From Notamacropus eugenii (Eukaryota; Chordata; Mammalia; Diprotodontia; Macropodidae), in contig NC_092872.1 in assembly GCF_028372415.1 (NCBI RefSeq), forward strand, positions 90,006,575 to 90,070,574: a DNA stretch of 64,000 bases. Direction: 5' to 3'. The notes beneath the pieces were generated by a model, which had not been told where the DNA came from, did no database searches, and saw only the letters and a list, made by a program, of their open reading frames with translations. The position numbers and the translations under genes were made by a program. Positions 54,901 to 64,000 of the stretch are shown piece by piece. Position 1 is the first letter of the stretch. Every line of letters starts with the position of its first letter.

Positions 54901-56120
54901 TATCCAATTTATTGAGTTCCTCTTTCTCAAGTTTATTGATGTAGGGGCAGCTAGGTGGTGCAGTGGAGAGAGCACCAGTGCAGGAGTCAGGAGGACCTGA
55001 GTTCAAATTTCACCTCAGACATTTGACACTCACTAGCTGTGTGACCTTGGGCAAGTCACTTAATCCAATTGCCTCATCTTGGGTCATCTCCAGTCATCCT
55101 GATGAATATCTGGTCACTGGATTCAGATGGCTCCGGAGGAGAAGTGAGGCTGGTGACCTGAGCAATCCTCCCTCACTCAAAACAAAGTCAAGTGCAAGTC
55201 ATGTCATCATTTCTCTGATGGCATGGTCTCCTTCGGGAATGAAGGATGAACACACACACAGTTTATTGATGGAACGTTAAAAGATATAAAATTTCCTTGT
55301 AGTAGTGCTTTAGCTCTATCCTATAAGTTTTGATATATTTTCTTACCATCATTCTCTTTAATAAAATTATGTATTTTTTCTGTGATTTGCTCTTTGACTC
55401 GCTCATTCTTTAGGACTAGGTTATTTGGTTTCTAATTAATTTTTAATCTGTTTCCTTGGTCCTTTATTAACTGTAATTTTTACTGCATTATGATCAGAAA
55501 AGGATGAATTTAATATTTATGCTTTTCTGCATTTGACTCTTAAGGTTTTTACGCCCTAACATATGATCAGTTTTTGTAAAGGTAACATGTACCACTGAGG
55601 AAAAGGTATATTCATTTCTGTTCCCATTCAGTTCTCTCTAGGTGCCTATTGCATCTAGTTTATCTAAAATTCCATTCATCTTCTTGATGTCTTTTGTATT
55701 TGTTTTTTCATTAGATTTATTTTTTTCTGATAGGAGGTTAAGTCTTCTACTATTATAGTTCTGCTTTTTCCACCTGTAATTAATTTACTTCTTCCTTTGT
55801 AAATTTGGATACTGTAATATTTGGGGGATGTAGGTTTAGTAGTGATATTCATTATCCATAGTAGTTTTTAATATAATAGTTTCCTTGCTTATTTCTGTTA
55901 ATTAAATCTATTGTAGCTTTAACTTTTTTTTGAGATTATGATAGGAACCCCACCTTTTTTTTTCTTTTTACATCAGCTGAAATATAGCTTCTACTCCAGC
56001 ATGTTATTTTTACTCTGTGTATATCTCTCATTTTTAAATGTGTTTCTTATAAACAGTATATTGTTGGATTTTGATCTATTTTTGCTGTCCTTTTCTGTTT
56101 TATAGGTGTGTTCAAATTTA
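52000..56120 (-). mobile_element. Long L1 relic (ORF2 plus 3' end), minus strand
   Basis: The 3' UTR (52000-52360), ORF2 C-terminus (52360-52810), RT (about 53600-54900) and endonuclease (about 55480-56100) follow in the correct order. The minus frame 53903-53613 (SQVVGYKINPQYMYIISTYN; KYLGVYLPRQTQELNEHNYK) is the part just after the RT catalytic box. The box itself (about 53905-53935) reads FANKYDA where active L1 has FADDM-type residues, so RT is dead. Endonuclease phrases seen include FSSVHVTFTKTDHMLGRKN near 55560. A SINE is inserted at 54942-55259. Confidence 0.85.
54942..55259 (+). mobile_element. tRNA-type marsupial SINE with RTE tail
   Basis: Starts GGGGCAGCTAGGTGGTGCAG at 54944 and has the B-box-like gagttcaaatttc. 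It ends in the RTE-like tail (ggtctccttcgggaatgaag, then a CA-rich terminus). A 12-bp duplication 'agtttattgatg' is at 54930-54941 and 55260-55271. It is the best-preserved SINE in the window. Confidence 0.95.
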
Positions 56121-56990
56121 TAATTTACTAGTTTTAAAGTGCCATCCTATTTTTTCCTATTGTCTATCCTTCTCTCTCTCCTTTTGCCCTGTCTCTCCTT
56201 GGAAGTTTAATTTACTTCTGACCGCTGCATACCTAATCTGCACACCCTTCTAATAGCCCCTTTCTTATCCTATTCTTTTGCCCTCTTATTTCTCTGTAAG
56301 TTGAGAAGACTTTTATACCAAATTAGACGTATGTGTTATTCCTTCTTTATAACCCCTGATGAGAATAAGGTTTCCACACTGTCCATCCTTCTTCCCATCC
56401 TTTTCTCTACTACAAAAGTTCTTCCATTTATGCCTCTTTTATATGAGAGAATGTGCTCCATTTTACCTTTCCTGAAGCATAATAGATTCTGCTCAGCACC
56501 TTACTTTTACTCTGTGTGTGTCTCTCTGCCTCAAGTGTATTTCTTGTAAAGAACGTATTTTAGCATTGTGGTTTTTGATGGATTCTGCCATCTACTTTTG
56601 TTTTATAGGAGAGTTCATCGCATTCACATTCACAGTCATGATTATCATCTATGTATTTCCCTCCATCTTATTCTTCCTGTTTCTCCTTTCACTCCTTTGT
56701 TGTTTCAGACTATCACTTTCCCTGATCTGCCCTCCCTTTTGTCATTCTCCACCCTACCCCCTTTACTTACTCTCCTTTCCTCCTGCTTCCCTGTTAGGTG
56801 ACGTAGATTTCTATTTTCAACTCATTGTGTGTGATTTCGTTTTTAAGCCAATACTGATGAAAGTAAGATTCAGGTGATGTTCCATACCTACCTTCTCATC
56901 TTTCCCCCTACTATAATAGGTCTTTTGTACCTCTTTATGTGAAATGATTTACCCTATTCTACCTTTTCCTTTTTTCTGCACGCAGTATAC
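55985..56990 (-). repeat. About 500-bp tandem duplication in L1-type sequence
   Basis: Two successive segments (about 55985-56480 and 56481-56990) follow the same series of phrases: 'gttatttttactctgtgt.tatctct...gtgtttcttata.a' against 'cttacttttactctgtgtgtgtctct...gtatttcttgtaaag', then 'ttttgttttatagg', then the spacer phrases 'cctcttttatatgagagaatgtgctcc' against 'cctctttatgtgaaatgatttaccc'. Either a tandem duplication or two L1-type elements side by side. The right unit is the host of ERV copy B. Confidence 0.5.
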
Positions 56991-57006
56991 TCCTCTTTTT
57001 CATCCC

Positions 57007-57432
57007 TGTATTGTCAAGGCAATATTCACTGTGCTGCTGATGGCTGTGAATATGCTGGCATAATTCTCAATTGCAGAGTATAAAAGACTCTCCATATAGA
57101 AGGCAGAAGAAAAGCATTTATTTAGACACCAGAAAGCCAGATCTGTCATGGTGACCAAGAAGTTAATAAACATGATCACTGCAGTCATTCCCTTCTGCTG
57201 GGGTCTTCTCACAAGCAAACACTCATGAGCCTGAGTCTTTCCATAGCTGCCTCCCTGCGTCCTCTCCTCTGCCTGACTGTGCTCCTTCACTTCCAGTTCT
57301 ACTTCACTCTTCCTGTTCCACCTGTTCAGCAAGCTCCTCCTACCACATATTTTAGGCTTCCAGGTGGTTTAAGCAGGTCACATGGACATATTAATGAATA
57401 AGAAAGATCTTTCCATTTAAATTACTATTACA
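57007..57432 (-). mobile_element. ERV-L 3' LTR of copy B
   Basis: 426 bp. On the minus strand it starts TGTAATAGTAATTTAAATGG and ends TTGACAATACA. Colinear with 62922-63384, with moderate divergence, so the insertion is old. AATAAATG (plus strand catttattt, near 57115) is a candidate polyadenylation signal. Confidence 0.9.
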
Positions 57433-57814
57433 TTCAGCCCCAAGATTTTTTGTATTTTTGTATAGGTTGGTGGAGCAGTGGGTATCAACAGAATTGTAAC
57501 AGGAATAACAGAAAATAAACAGTGTCGTAGGCAACTGGTGTCAATAAAAATTTACCACAGTATAACGGACCCCACAAAATGAGCACATAAAACAATATCT
57601 TAGGGTAGGGCTTGAGCACAAGCACCCCATCATTCCCCCCTTGAACTAATGGAGTCTAGAATCTTGGAGTAAGGGGTGAAGGTCTCTTCTTCCATAGCTA
57701 CTTCCTGCTAAAATTGGATGTAGAGTTGTCCCTGTGCCAAGAAGTCCCATTTGAGAGATGAGTTCTTTAGCTGACATCTGGAGTTTGATGGACTGCAGGT
57801 CCAGAGGTGACACA

Positions 57815-57997
57815 TCACAGTTGTGGACAAGTGGGAGACATTTGGGTTAAGCAATGAGGCATCCGCAGGTGGAGGGTACTAAGCCTATAGGAAGCAAATC
57901 TAGCAAACAAGTTTAATAGACAAAAAGCCAAAAAGAACAAGGAGATAGTCACCAGAAGCAGGGTGGATAAAATGTCAGCTGTGCTTCTGGAGTCCAT
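57815..57997 (-). CDS. 60-codon membrane-segment ORF before the 3' LTR
   Basis: Starts 22 bases after the dUTPase stop. Residues 9-32 are strongly hydrophobic (ILSTLLLVTISLFFLAFCLL), flanked by Asp/Arg on the left and Arg on the right, the layout of a single membrane span. The tail contains three Cys/Pro-containing stretches. ERV-L elements generally lack env. This could be the end of a lost envelope transmembrane subunit, a small accessory protein, or chance. Confidence 0.3.
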   Translation of the reverse strand: MDSRSTADILSTLLLVTISLFFLAFCLLNLFARFASYRLSTLHLRMPHCLTQMSPTCPQL

Positions 57998-58019
57998 GAA
58001 CCCACTATCATAGCCTCAT

Positions 58020-58625
58020 TCACAGTAGAATATATGAGTTGAGTACAATTTGGTAATCAACCTCTCCTGAATAAGCAGCAGTTATGGCATTAACTTTCCT
58101 GTGTGTTATAATTACCACAGACTTTGGAACATCATCTGGCTTCCATTTTACCCGTACTTTAGATCCCAGTTTTATCCTATCAGTAGAACCCAGTCCTTCA
58201 GTTCTTCTGCTAGTTATTTTAGGAGGGTCAGTTTTCAGAAGTGATATTGTTTTACAGGGAATAATAATCACTTGAATGATTCTATCATTTTTACAAAACT
58301 GTATGGGTTCATCACCTAAATTTTGGAATGTCAGAATAATTTCTCCTTGATAATTAGAATCTACCACTCCAGTCAATACATGTATTCCTTGAGCTGCTAA
58401 TCCTGATTTAGGTAATATCCATCCAAAATGATTCTTAGGGATTCTCGTATATATTCCAGTAGAGATTGTTCTTATTTCTTTCCTATCCAACCAAAAGTCC
58501 TCTAAAAAATGTAAATCATATTCTGCTGATCCAGGTATCCCTGGATATGGTGCTGGGATATCTGGTCTCACAATCCAATACTCAACATTTGGGATCTTAC
58601 GTGTTTGTTGTTTCTTAATTTGCAA
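58020..58625 (-). CDS. ERV-L dUTPase, intact 201-codon frame
   Basis: All five conserved trimeric-dUTPase motifs are present in order. They are GSAEYDL (residues 32-38), PKSGLA (72-77), GVVDSNYQGE (86-95, with the catalytic Asp and the uracil-stacking Tyr), NDRIIQVI (113-120) and RRTEGLGSTD (140-149). The enzyme hydrolyses dUTP to dUMP and PPi, lowering uracil misincorporation during reverse transcription. The position after integrase marks the ERV-L group. The frame is offset from the integrase frame, which ends at 58615, so the start at 58625 may not be native. Residues 150-201 extend past motif 5 (LGSKVRVKWKPDDVPKS), which is longer than a plain dUTPase. No stop or frameshift is seen. Confidence 0.88.
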   Translation of the reverse strand: MQIKKQQTRKIPNVEYWIVRPDIPAPYPGIPGSAEYDLHFLEDFWLDRKEIRTISTGIYTRIPKNHFGWILPKSGLAAQGIHVLTGVVDSNYQGEIILTFQNLGDEPIQFCKNDRIIQVIIIPCKTISLLKTDPPKITSRRTEGLGSTDRIKLGSKVRVKWKPDDVPKSVVIITHRKVNAITAAYSGEVDYQIVLNSYILL

Positions 58626-59290
58626 TCATAATTTGGGCTAGAGGTATACTTCTTCCCAATGGTTTATTATTCAAATTATGTAAAACACTGAAAAAATTAT
58701 CTTTCCAATATTGATAAGAATTATTAGAACTTAACTTCCTTAACTGTTCTTTCAATAATCCATTCATTCTTTCAATTAACCCAGATGCTTCTGGATAATT
58801 TAGAATATGAGTATCCATTCTATGTTGTTTAATGCACAATGTCTCTTCATTTTATTAGCTTTGAAATGTGACCCGTTGTCACTTTCAATCTGCACTGGCG
58901 TTCCATAATATAGACTTACGATATCTAAAGTTTTCAGGTGTTTTTCTGGGTCACACTCTTATAGGGACAAGCCACTAGTCTATCTGAATAGATCTCAACC
59001 CAAGTACATACAAATTTGCATCCTTTATCTTGGGGTAGGGGTCCAATATGATCTTTTTGCCAACTTTGAGCTGCTACTTTTCCCTTTGCTATCTCTCCAG
59101 TTATTGCCTGAGGAACAGTTTGTTCCTTTTCCAATTGACATATATAATATTCCTCTGCTACTTGTTTTAATAATGAATGAGAGATACTAATACCTTGGTC
59201 TTGTGCCCACTAGTTTGTGGCCTGGACCCCTAAATGGCTGGTCATTTGACGGACCCATTTTGCTAGTGCTGGATCATCAGTGTCAGAGTA
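58615..59290 (-). pseudogene. ERV-L integrase remnant
   Basis: Minus frames 59134-58934 and 58839-58615 plus broken intervening sequence. The zinc-binding region (SHLGVQ ... SHSLLKQVAEEYYICQ) has a stop and only one clear Cys. The catalytic triad residues can be placed: Asp in WQKDHIGPLP, Asp in ESDNGSHFKANK (near 58870) and Glu in EASGLIERMNGLLKEQL. Integrase inserts the viral cDNA into host DNA. Frameshifts and stops make this copy inactive. Confidence 0.82.
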
Positions 59291-60033
59291 GGGACATTAT
59301 GTTGAGTAGCAATCTTTGCTAGTCAATCTGCACATGCATTGTACTCACGTTCTGGCGTGGTATGGGCCACGTGAGCATCTACATGAAAAACTGACAAATT
59401 AGTAACCAAAGATATATCCCATATATCTTCCCCTAATTCTTTGCCTCCAACTTGTTTGCCCTGAATTTCCCAATTTTGATTTTTCTACGTGGGTGTCCGA
59501 GTAGCTAACCCATTAACTACTGCCCATGAATCAGTGACTATATGACACTGTTCTCCTTGTTCTGTTTTGATAGCTTGGTATATTGCTATAACTTAAGCAT
59601 ATTGACTACTTCCGCCTATCCCAGTACTTTCCAAAGAACTCTTAGTACATGGGTCATAGGCTGCCAATTTCCAATGTCTTTTGTGGCCCAAGTATTTTGC
59701 TGTCCCATCAGTAAAATATGCATGCCTCTTTTGTTCTTCAGATAATCCGTCATATCCCTCCTTCCATTTTCCCAAGGACTGTAACAACTGTAACCTTGGT
59801 TCAGAGGGTGGACCATTTCTCTCATTATCTGTGTCTGCTATATGTAAAGCAGAAACTCCACTTTTACCTGTTTTTGATCTATTTTGAATATACCATTTCT
59901 GTTTAATTATACTAGCTTCCTGCATGTGTCCAATTCTCTGAGAAGCTGGAGTACTCATTAACCACATCATAATTGGGATTCCAGGCCTTAATATTAACTC
60001 ATGGCCTAAAGTCAACCCTTCAGTCTCTACCAA
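59290..60033 (-). pseudogene. ERV-L RNase H remnant
   Basis: The 146-codon minus frame 60033-59593 contains AYFTDGTAKYLGHKRHWKLA, the TDG-type first acidic motif of RNase H. Further on, in another frame, come VFHVDAHVAHTTPEREYN and ACAD.LAK, the last motifs. The enzyme degrades the RNA strand of RNA-DNA hybrids. Stops after 59593 inactivate it. Confidence 0.78.
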
Positions 60034-60539
60034 AGCCCAATATGCAGCTAACAGCTGCTTTTCAAAAGGTGTATATTGAGCTCCGGATGAAGTTTCCTAG
60101 TTTTCTAGACCAAAATCCTAAGGGTATTTTTCAGCTTTGTTGTTTTTGCCATAAACTCAAGTTTGCATATTCATCCTATACAGTCACTTGCAATTCCACC
60201 AGGTCACTTTGTATAGTCCATAAATCTAGGGCCTACTGTATAGCAGCCTTTGCTTCTTCAAAAGCTTTACTCTGCTCAAGTCCCATGAAATTCATATTTT
60301 TTCCAGGTAATTTTGTATAAGGGTTTCAAAATTTGTCCTAGATGTGGTATGTGATATTGTCAATATCCAAGTAATCCTGTGCACTTTGGGGCCTCATTCT
60401 TAATGGAGGAGAAAAGAAAACCCTGAATCTTTTGTTGGGTTTGTGGGAGAATCTCTTACAGTCCCTGATTCCATTGTTTACCCAAAATCTTTATGGTTTG
60501 AGCTGGCCCTTGAATCTTTCCAGGGTTAATCTCCCGTCA

Positions 60540-61224
60540 AACTGTTCTCCACTTCTATAGTTTTTCCCTGTGTCATAATATCACCTATATAGTAGGTAAG
60601 CTGTATACCAGGTAACTCTAATTAGTCCAAATGTTCAGCCACAATCCTATGATAAAGAGTGGGGCTATGCAGATGTCCTTGTGGTAAACATGTAAAAGAA
60701 AATTGTCAGCCCTGCCAAGTGAAAGCAAATTGGTCCCATTGTTTAGAATCTCTGTTGGGATAGTAAAGAAAGCATTGGCTAAATCAATAACTGCATACCA
60801 AGTCCCATCATATTGCTGGATCTGTTCTATTAAGATAATGGTATCTGGAACATACAAGGGAGGAGTGACCTTATTCAGTTGTTTATAATCCACTGTCCTT
60901 CTCCATGTCCCATCTGACTTTCCTACTTGGCCAGACAGGATTGTTTCATCGAGTGGTTGTAGGGACTAACACTCCTGCCTCAACATTTTCCTTTAGAGTA
61001 TTGGTAATTCCATCTTGCCCACCTGGCACATGGTACTGCTTTAAAGTAATTATTTCAGAATCTTCAGGTAAAGTGATTGGGCCCATTTTTATTTTACCCA
61101 CTAAAACTGTACTGATTCCTGTCTTCTTTACTGCAAACTGGTATCTCCCCTGAGGTGAATTTGAAATTGTACCTCTCCATATATCTGTTCTAGTAATGAA
61201 TTCAGGAATGGGTACAGTTATCAC
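60540..61224 (-). pseudogene. ERV-L reverse transcriptase remnant
   Basis: Frames 61224-60946 (LKQYHVPGGQDGITNTLKEN; VEAGVLVPTTTR) and 60893-60618 (MDYKQLNKVTPPLYVPD; TWYAVIDLANAFFTIP, with the first catalytic Asp). The catalytic YxDD box, near 60575-60600, reads YIGD, so one of its two Asp is Gly. A frameshift separates the two frames. Dead enzyme. Confidence 0.85.
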
Positions 61225-61299
61225 GATTATGTTCTTTCTTAGATAATTATCCAGTTTTCATTGTTAGATTGACTTGTCTGGCTGATATTTCAGCCCCCC

Positions 61300-61460
61300 C
61301 AGTCCTGTGACGGTGATAGGAGTTCCATGTTTAAATTTATCAGGGTTTCCATATGTAAGGTACGCAGCCCAGTATCTATTAATACCCTAGTTACAGTATT
61401 TGATCCATTTTTTCCAATATGTGGTCACATTGTTATGGGATCTTTATTCCCATCTGTGTG
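61300..61460 (-). pseudogene. ERV-L protease active-site remnant
   Basis: A minus-strand reading at 61390-61350 gives TRVLIDTGLRTLHM. The DTG triplet at 61368-61379 is the signature of retroviral aspartic proteases. Surroundings are broken by stops. Confidence 0.65.
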
Positions 61461-61589
61461 TTTCTTTTATCTGAGCTGGGGCTTGGCCAACTTCCTATTC
61501 TCCCTGAAGGTGTGACAAACTTGGATACAAAGGTTCAAGAGGATCTGTAGGGGCAGTTATTACTTCTCTATTTTGTCTAGTATCAAGTC

Positions 61590-62830
61590 CCTTTTTTCAG
61601 TACATTCTGTATAGTTCATTAGTTGGAATATCATCTGCACTTCCAAAATCTACCCCTGCTCTCAATAGAACAGTAAATAATTCTTTCCTTGTCAGTTCTG
61701 ATTTTGAATCTTCTGGCTATTTACTCTTCTCTCTCTAGGACTTTGTCTTTTCCCAAGTCCCTTAAGTCACTTAACTATGAAATCTTGTCCAGTAGTACCT
61801 TAAAAGAGAGTGCCCTGTTTCCCCAATTATTATTGTAAAATTAAGTGCTTGCAAGTAGGAGGAGCTGTCTTCACTATTATATTCCTGTGGTAAACCGCAA
61901 AGGGAGTATCATAGTATGCATCTGCATTTCCAATCATTATGGCAGTCTTCATTACCTACTCCTTTAAGTTTCTTATACAGTCCCTAAGTGAATACAAAGC
62001 TTGTCTCCAGCAGGCCACATAGAGTCAGTAGGATATTGCCTACCGCAGCCTTCTGCCACCAAAGTTAACAGATTAATTGTATTGTTACCTCCTTGCATAT
62101 TGTATTCTCTAACAATCTCTAACAGTGCAAAAGGATTCTAATACCTGTGAATTTCAAGCAATCCACGCTATCTATAGGTACTCCTCCAGCCCCTTCATCA
62201 CTGATTCTCACCCTCCAAGATATTAAAGATTTTCTCTTCCTTTGGGTGAACTGACTCAAATTATCTGTAACCTGCTGAATAAAATCCTCATTTATTTCCC
62301 TAAACACTGTGTTACCTCCTTGGTTGTTTCTGCCTCACTAATGGGTGTGCTTTTGCCTGAGAAACTTCTCCCTCTAACATTATTTCACTGCCTTGCGCTG
62401 ACTTTATGTCACTATGGCGACTAGGCTGGGTCTGTACAAAGGTCATATGTTATTTCTTTTGTCAGCCTTCAGCTTTATCTGAGCCAAATAAACAACCTTT
62501 CCTTCCACCTGAGAACGCCCCCCCCCCCCAGTCTGCTCTTTTAAAGAAGAGTCTGAATGCTGAGAATTCCCATGCAGACTAGCTAACTTTTTCCATCTAA
62601 ATTTTTTCCTTAAGCAGCTCATCTCTGCTTTTTCACATAATATGGTAACATGTTAATAAAATCCAGCCTCTCCTGCTTACTCCTGCCAGCTTCTTTCCTG
62701 GTATAGTTGTTATTCCTTGCAAGAACCCTTTCAAGTCTCTAGATTCCCCCTCCTGTAACCTTGCTTCCTAGTTTTCACAAGGTCCAGTGCTTTTGGCTCA
62801 TTCTCTTGCTAGTGAGGAACACGTTAAATC
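61590..62830 (-). pseudogene. ERV-L gag remnant, copy B
   Basis: Homologous to copy A gag (30114-31302). The frame 62307-62119 (MFREINEDFIQQVTDNLSQF; VRISDEGAGGVPIDSVD) matches 30805-30614. The reading RKELFTVLLRAGVDFG near 61690 matches copy A near 30200. Many stops and frameshifts. Confidence 0.78.
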
Positions 62831-62899
62831 ATCCCAGTCTGGGATATCTGCTTCTTCCTCTAAATCCTTTCTGCCTCCAGATAGAGGTTTTATACCCTT

Positions 62900-62921
62900 G
62901 CCTCCTGTTTGTGATGCAAAA
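62900..62921 (-). promoter_or_regulatory. Decayed primer-binding site of copy B
   Basis: Right after the 5' LTR the minus strand reads TTTTGCATCACAAACAGGAG, aligned with TTTGGTTTCACGAACAGGAT of copy A. The core TCACRAACAGGA is kept, the CpG being mutated to CA. It supports the tRNA-Ser(CGA) assignment made from copy A. Confidence 0.5.
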
Positions 62922-63384
62922 TATATTGCCAAGGCAACATTCACAGTACTGGCGGTGATTATGAATATGCCAGCATAGTTCTCATTCACAAAGTATAAAG
63001 AACTCCATATAGAAGGCAGGAGAAAAACATTTATTTTAGAAAGTCAAATTCTAGAATCAGAAAGGTAAAAATCCGTCAGAGTGACCAAGAAGTTAAAACA
63101 TGATCATTGCAGTGGGCAAAGCCATTCCTAAACCTACCCCCTTACCCCCCAGGGTCTTCTCACAAGCAAACACTTGAAAGCCTGAGCCTTGCCCTGCCTG
63201 CCTCCTCTTTCCTCTGCCCAGCCTGCATTCACTCACTTCCTCCTTGTTCTGCTCCACTCTTCCTGTTCCATCTGTTCAGCAAGCTTCTCCTGTCACATGT
63301 GTCTTAGTCTTCCAGGTGATTTAAGCAGGTCACAAGGGCCCGTTAATGAATGAGAAAGACCTTTCCATTTAAATTGCTGTTGCA
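62922..63384 (-). mobile_element. ERV-L 5' LTR of copy B
   Basis: 463 bp, minus-strand start TGCAACAGCAATTTAAATGG. Colinear with the 3' LTR and with 31446-31921. It drives transcription into gag on the minus strand. Confidence 0.9.
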
Positions 63385-64000
63385 GTCCCTCAGTTTTTTT
63401 TTTTCATTCCCTCAAATTCACCTTATACCTGTACCATCCATCTCTGTATATTCCTTCTAGCTGTAGTATTAGTGAAACAATGTTGAAGTATTACAAGTAT
63501 CTTCTTCGCATGGAGGGATGTAAATAATTTAGCTTTATTGAATTCCTCATGTTATCTTTTCCTTTTTTTACTTGTTTATGCTTCTCTTGCATCTTGATAT
63601 TAGAGATCAGATTTTTGGCTTAATTCTGATTTTCTCCTCATGAAAGCTTGAAATCCTTCTATTTCATGTTTTTTTACCTTTAAGAATTTTGCCAGATAAA
63701 TGAATCTTGGTTGTAATTCTAGCTCCTTTGCCTTCTAGAATATCGTATTCCATGACCTCTGATTCTTTAATGTTGCAGCTGCCAAGTCCTGTGTAATCCT
63801 GATTGTAATTCCCTGATATATGAATTGTTTCTTTCTGGCTACTTATATTTTTTCCTTGCCTTAATAGATCTGAAATTTGGCTATAATGTGCTGTGGAGTT
63901 TTTATTTCAGGATCTCTTTCCTGAGGTCATGGGTAGATTGTTTCAGTGCCTATTTTGCTCTCTAGCTCTAGGACATCAGGGCAGTTTTCCTTGATAATTT
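63385..64000 (-). mobile_element. HAL1 element, continues past the window
   Basis: It resumes the HAL1 interrupted by ERV copy B. 'cttgaaatccttctatttcatg', 'aatatcgtattccatgacctctgattctttaatgttgcagctgcc', and at the end the antisense ORF1 phrase 'ggacatcagggcagttttccttgataattt' all match 2900-3280 and 24730-25110. ORF1 N-terminus and leader lie beyond base 64000. Confidence 0.8.

Larger units (their letters stand above)
57007..63384 (-). mobile_element. ERV-L-type provirus copy B, nearly complete
   Basis: 6.38 kb on the minus strand: 5' LTR 62922-63384, tRNA-Ser-type primer site, gag, protease, RT, RNase H, integrase, dUTPase, 3' LTR 57007-57432. Flanks atccc (57002-57006) and gtccc (63385-63389) are a probable 5-bp duplication. 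A dUTPase located after the integrase is the hallmark of the ERV-L (class III) group, as is the absence of a recognisable env. The only pol-region frame without lesions is dUTPase. The host sequence is another HAL1 (56480-57006 and 63385-64000). Confidence 0.9.

Noticed and set aside
56518..56877. 119-codon plus-strand frame with apparent membrane spans
   Set aside because: It is the antisense of L1/HAL1 spacer sequence; the hydrophobicity comes from pyrimidine richness.

Overview
This window looks like a stretch of a marsupial genome. The evidence is repeat content: RTE-tailed tRNA-type SINEs that begin with the GGGGCAGCTAGGTGGTGCAGTGG head, an RTE LINE sharing both ends with those SINEs, L1 and ORF2-less half-L1 (HAL1) elements, class III (ERV-L-type) endogenous retroviruses, MIR/L2 relics and long CA microsatellites in an AT-rich background. 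I found no complete protein-coding host gene. Species assignment within marsupials is not possible by eye.

Layout. 1-4.7 kb: intergenic sequence, a SINE and a HAL1 on the minus strand. 4.8-12.6 kb: a badly decayed minus-strand endogenous retrovirus bounded by two related LTRs; the right LTR carries another solo LTR. 12.6-16.3 kb: L1/HAL1 pieces in both orientations. 16.3-21 kb: mostly unannotatable sequence, with one small candidate signal-peptide exon, a SINE and a microsatellite. 21-27.7 kb: a four-element nest (old L1, interrupted by a full-length HAL1, itself interrupted by a young L1 and by a solo LTR). 28-32 kb: an ERV-L copy (A) reduced to LTR-gag-partial LTR, with an L1 inside. 33.7-34.9 kb: a processed ARF1-like pseudogene. 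35.4-42.3 kb: L1/HAL1-type ORF1 units and a solo ERV-L LTR. 42.3-47.2 kb: an RTE LINE broken by a SINE and by an ERV-L LTR that itself contains another LTR. 47.3-48.1 kb: an L2 relic. 48.3-49.2 kb: a CA-rich minisatellite directly abutting a CpG island (49.2-49.96 kb), the only strong sign of a host promoter. 51-56.1 kb: MIR and a long L1 ORF2 relic with a SINE. 57.0-63.4 kb: an almost complete ERV-L provirus (copy B) inserted in another HAL1 that runs off the window.

The most notable items are ERV copy B, which has the order gag-protease-RT-RNase H-integrase-dUTPase, an intact 201-codon dUTPase frame, a primer-binding site resembling tRNA-Ser(CGA) and a 60-codon membrane-segment ORF before the 3' LTR; the HAL1 family with well-defined ends; a solo LTR with paired hairpins and a 36-codon hydrophobic ORF; and the minisatellite-CpG island pair.

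All element names rest on motif recognition and on comparison of copies within this window. Edges given without a target-site duplication are approximate, usually to within tens of bases.
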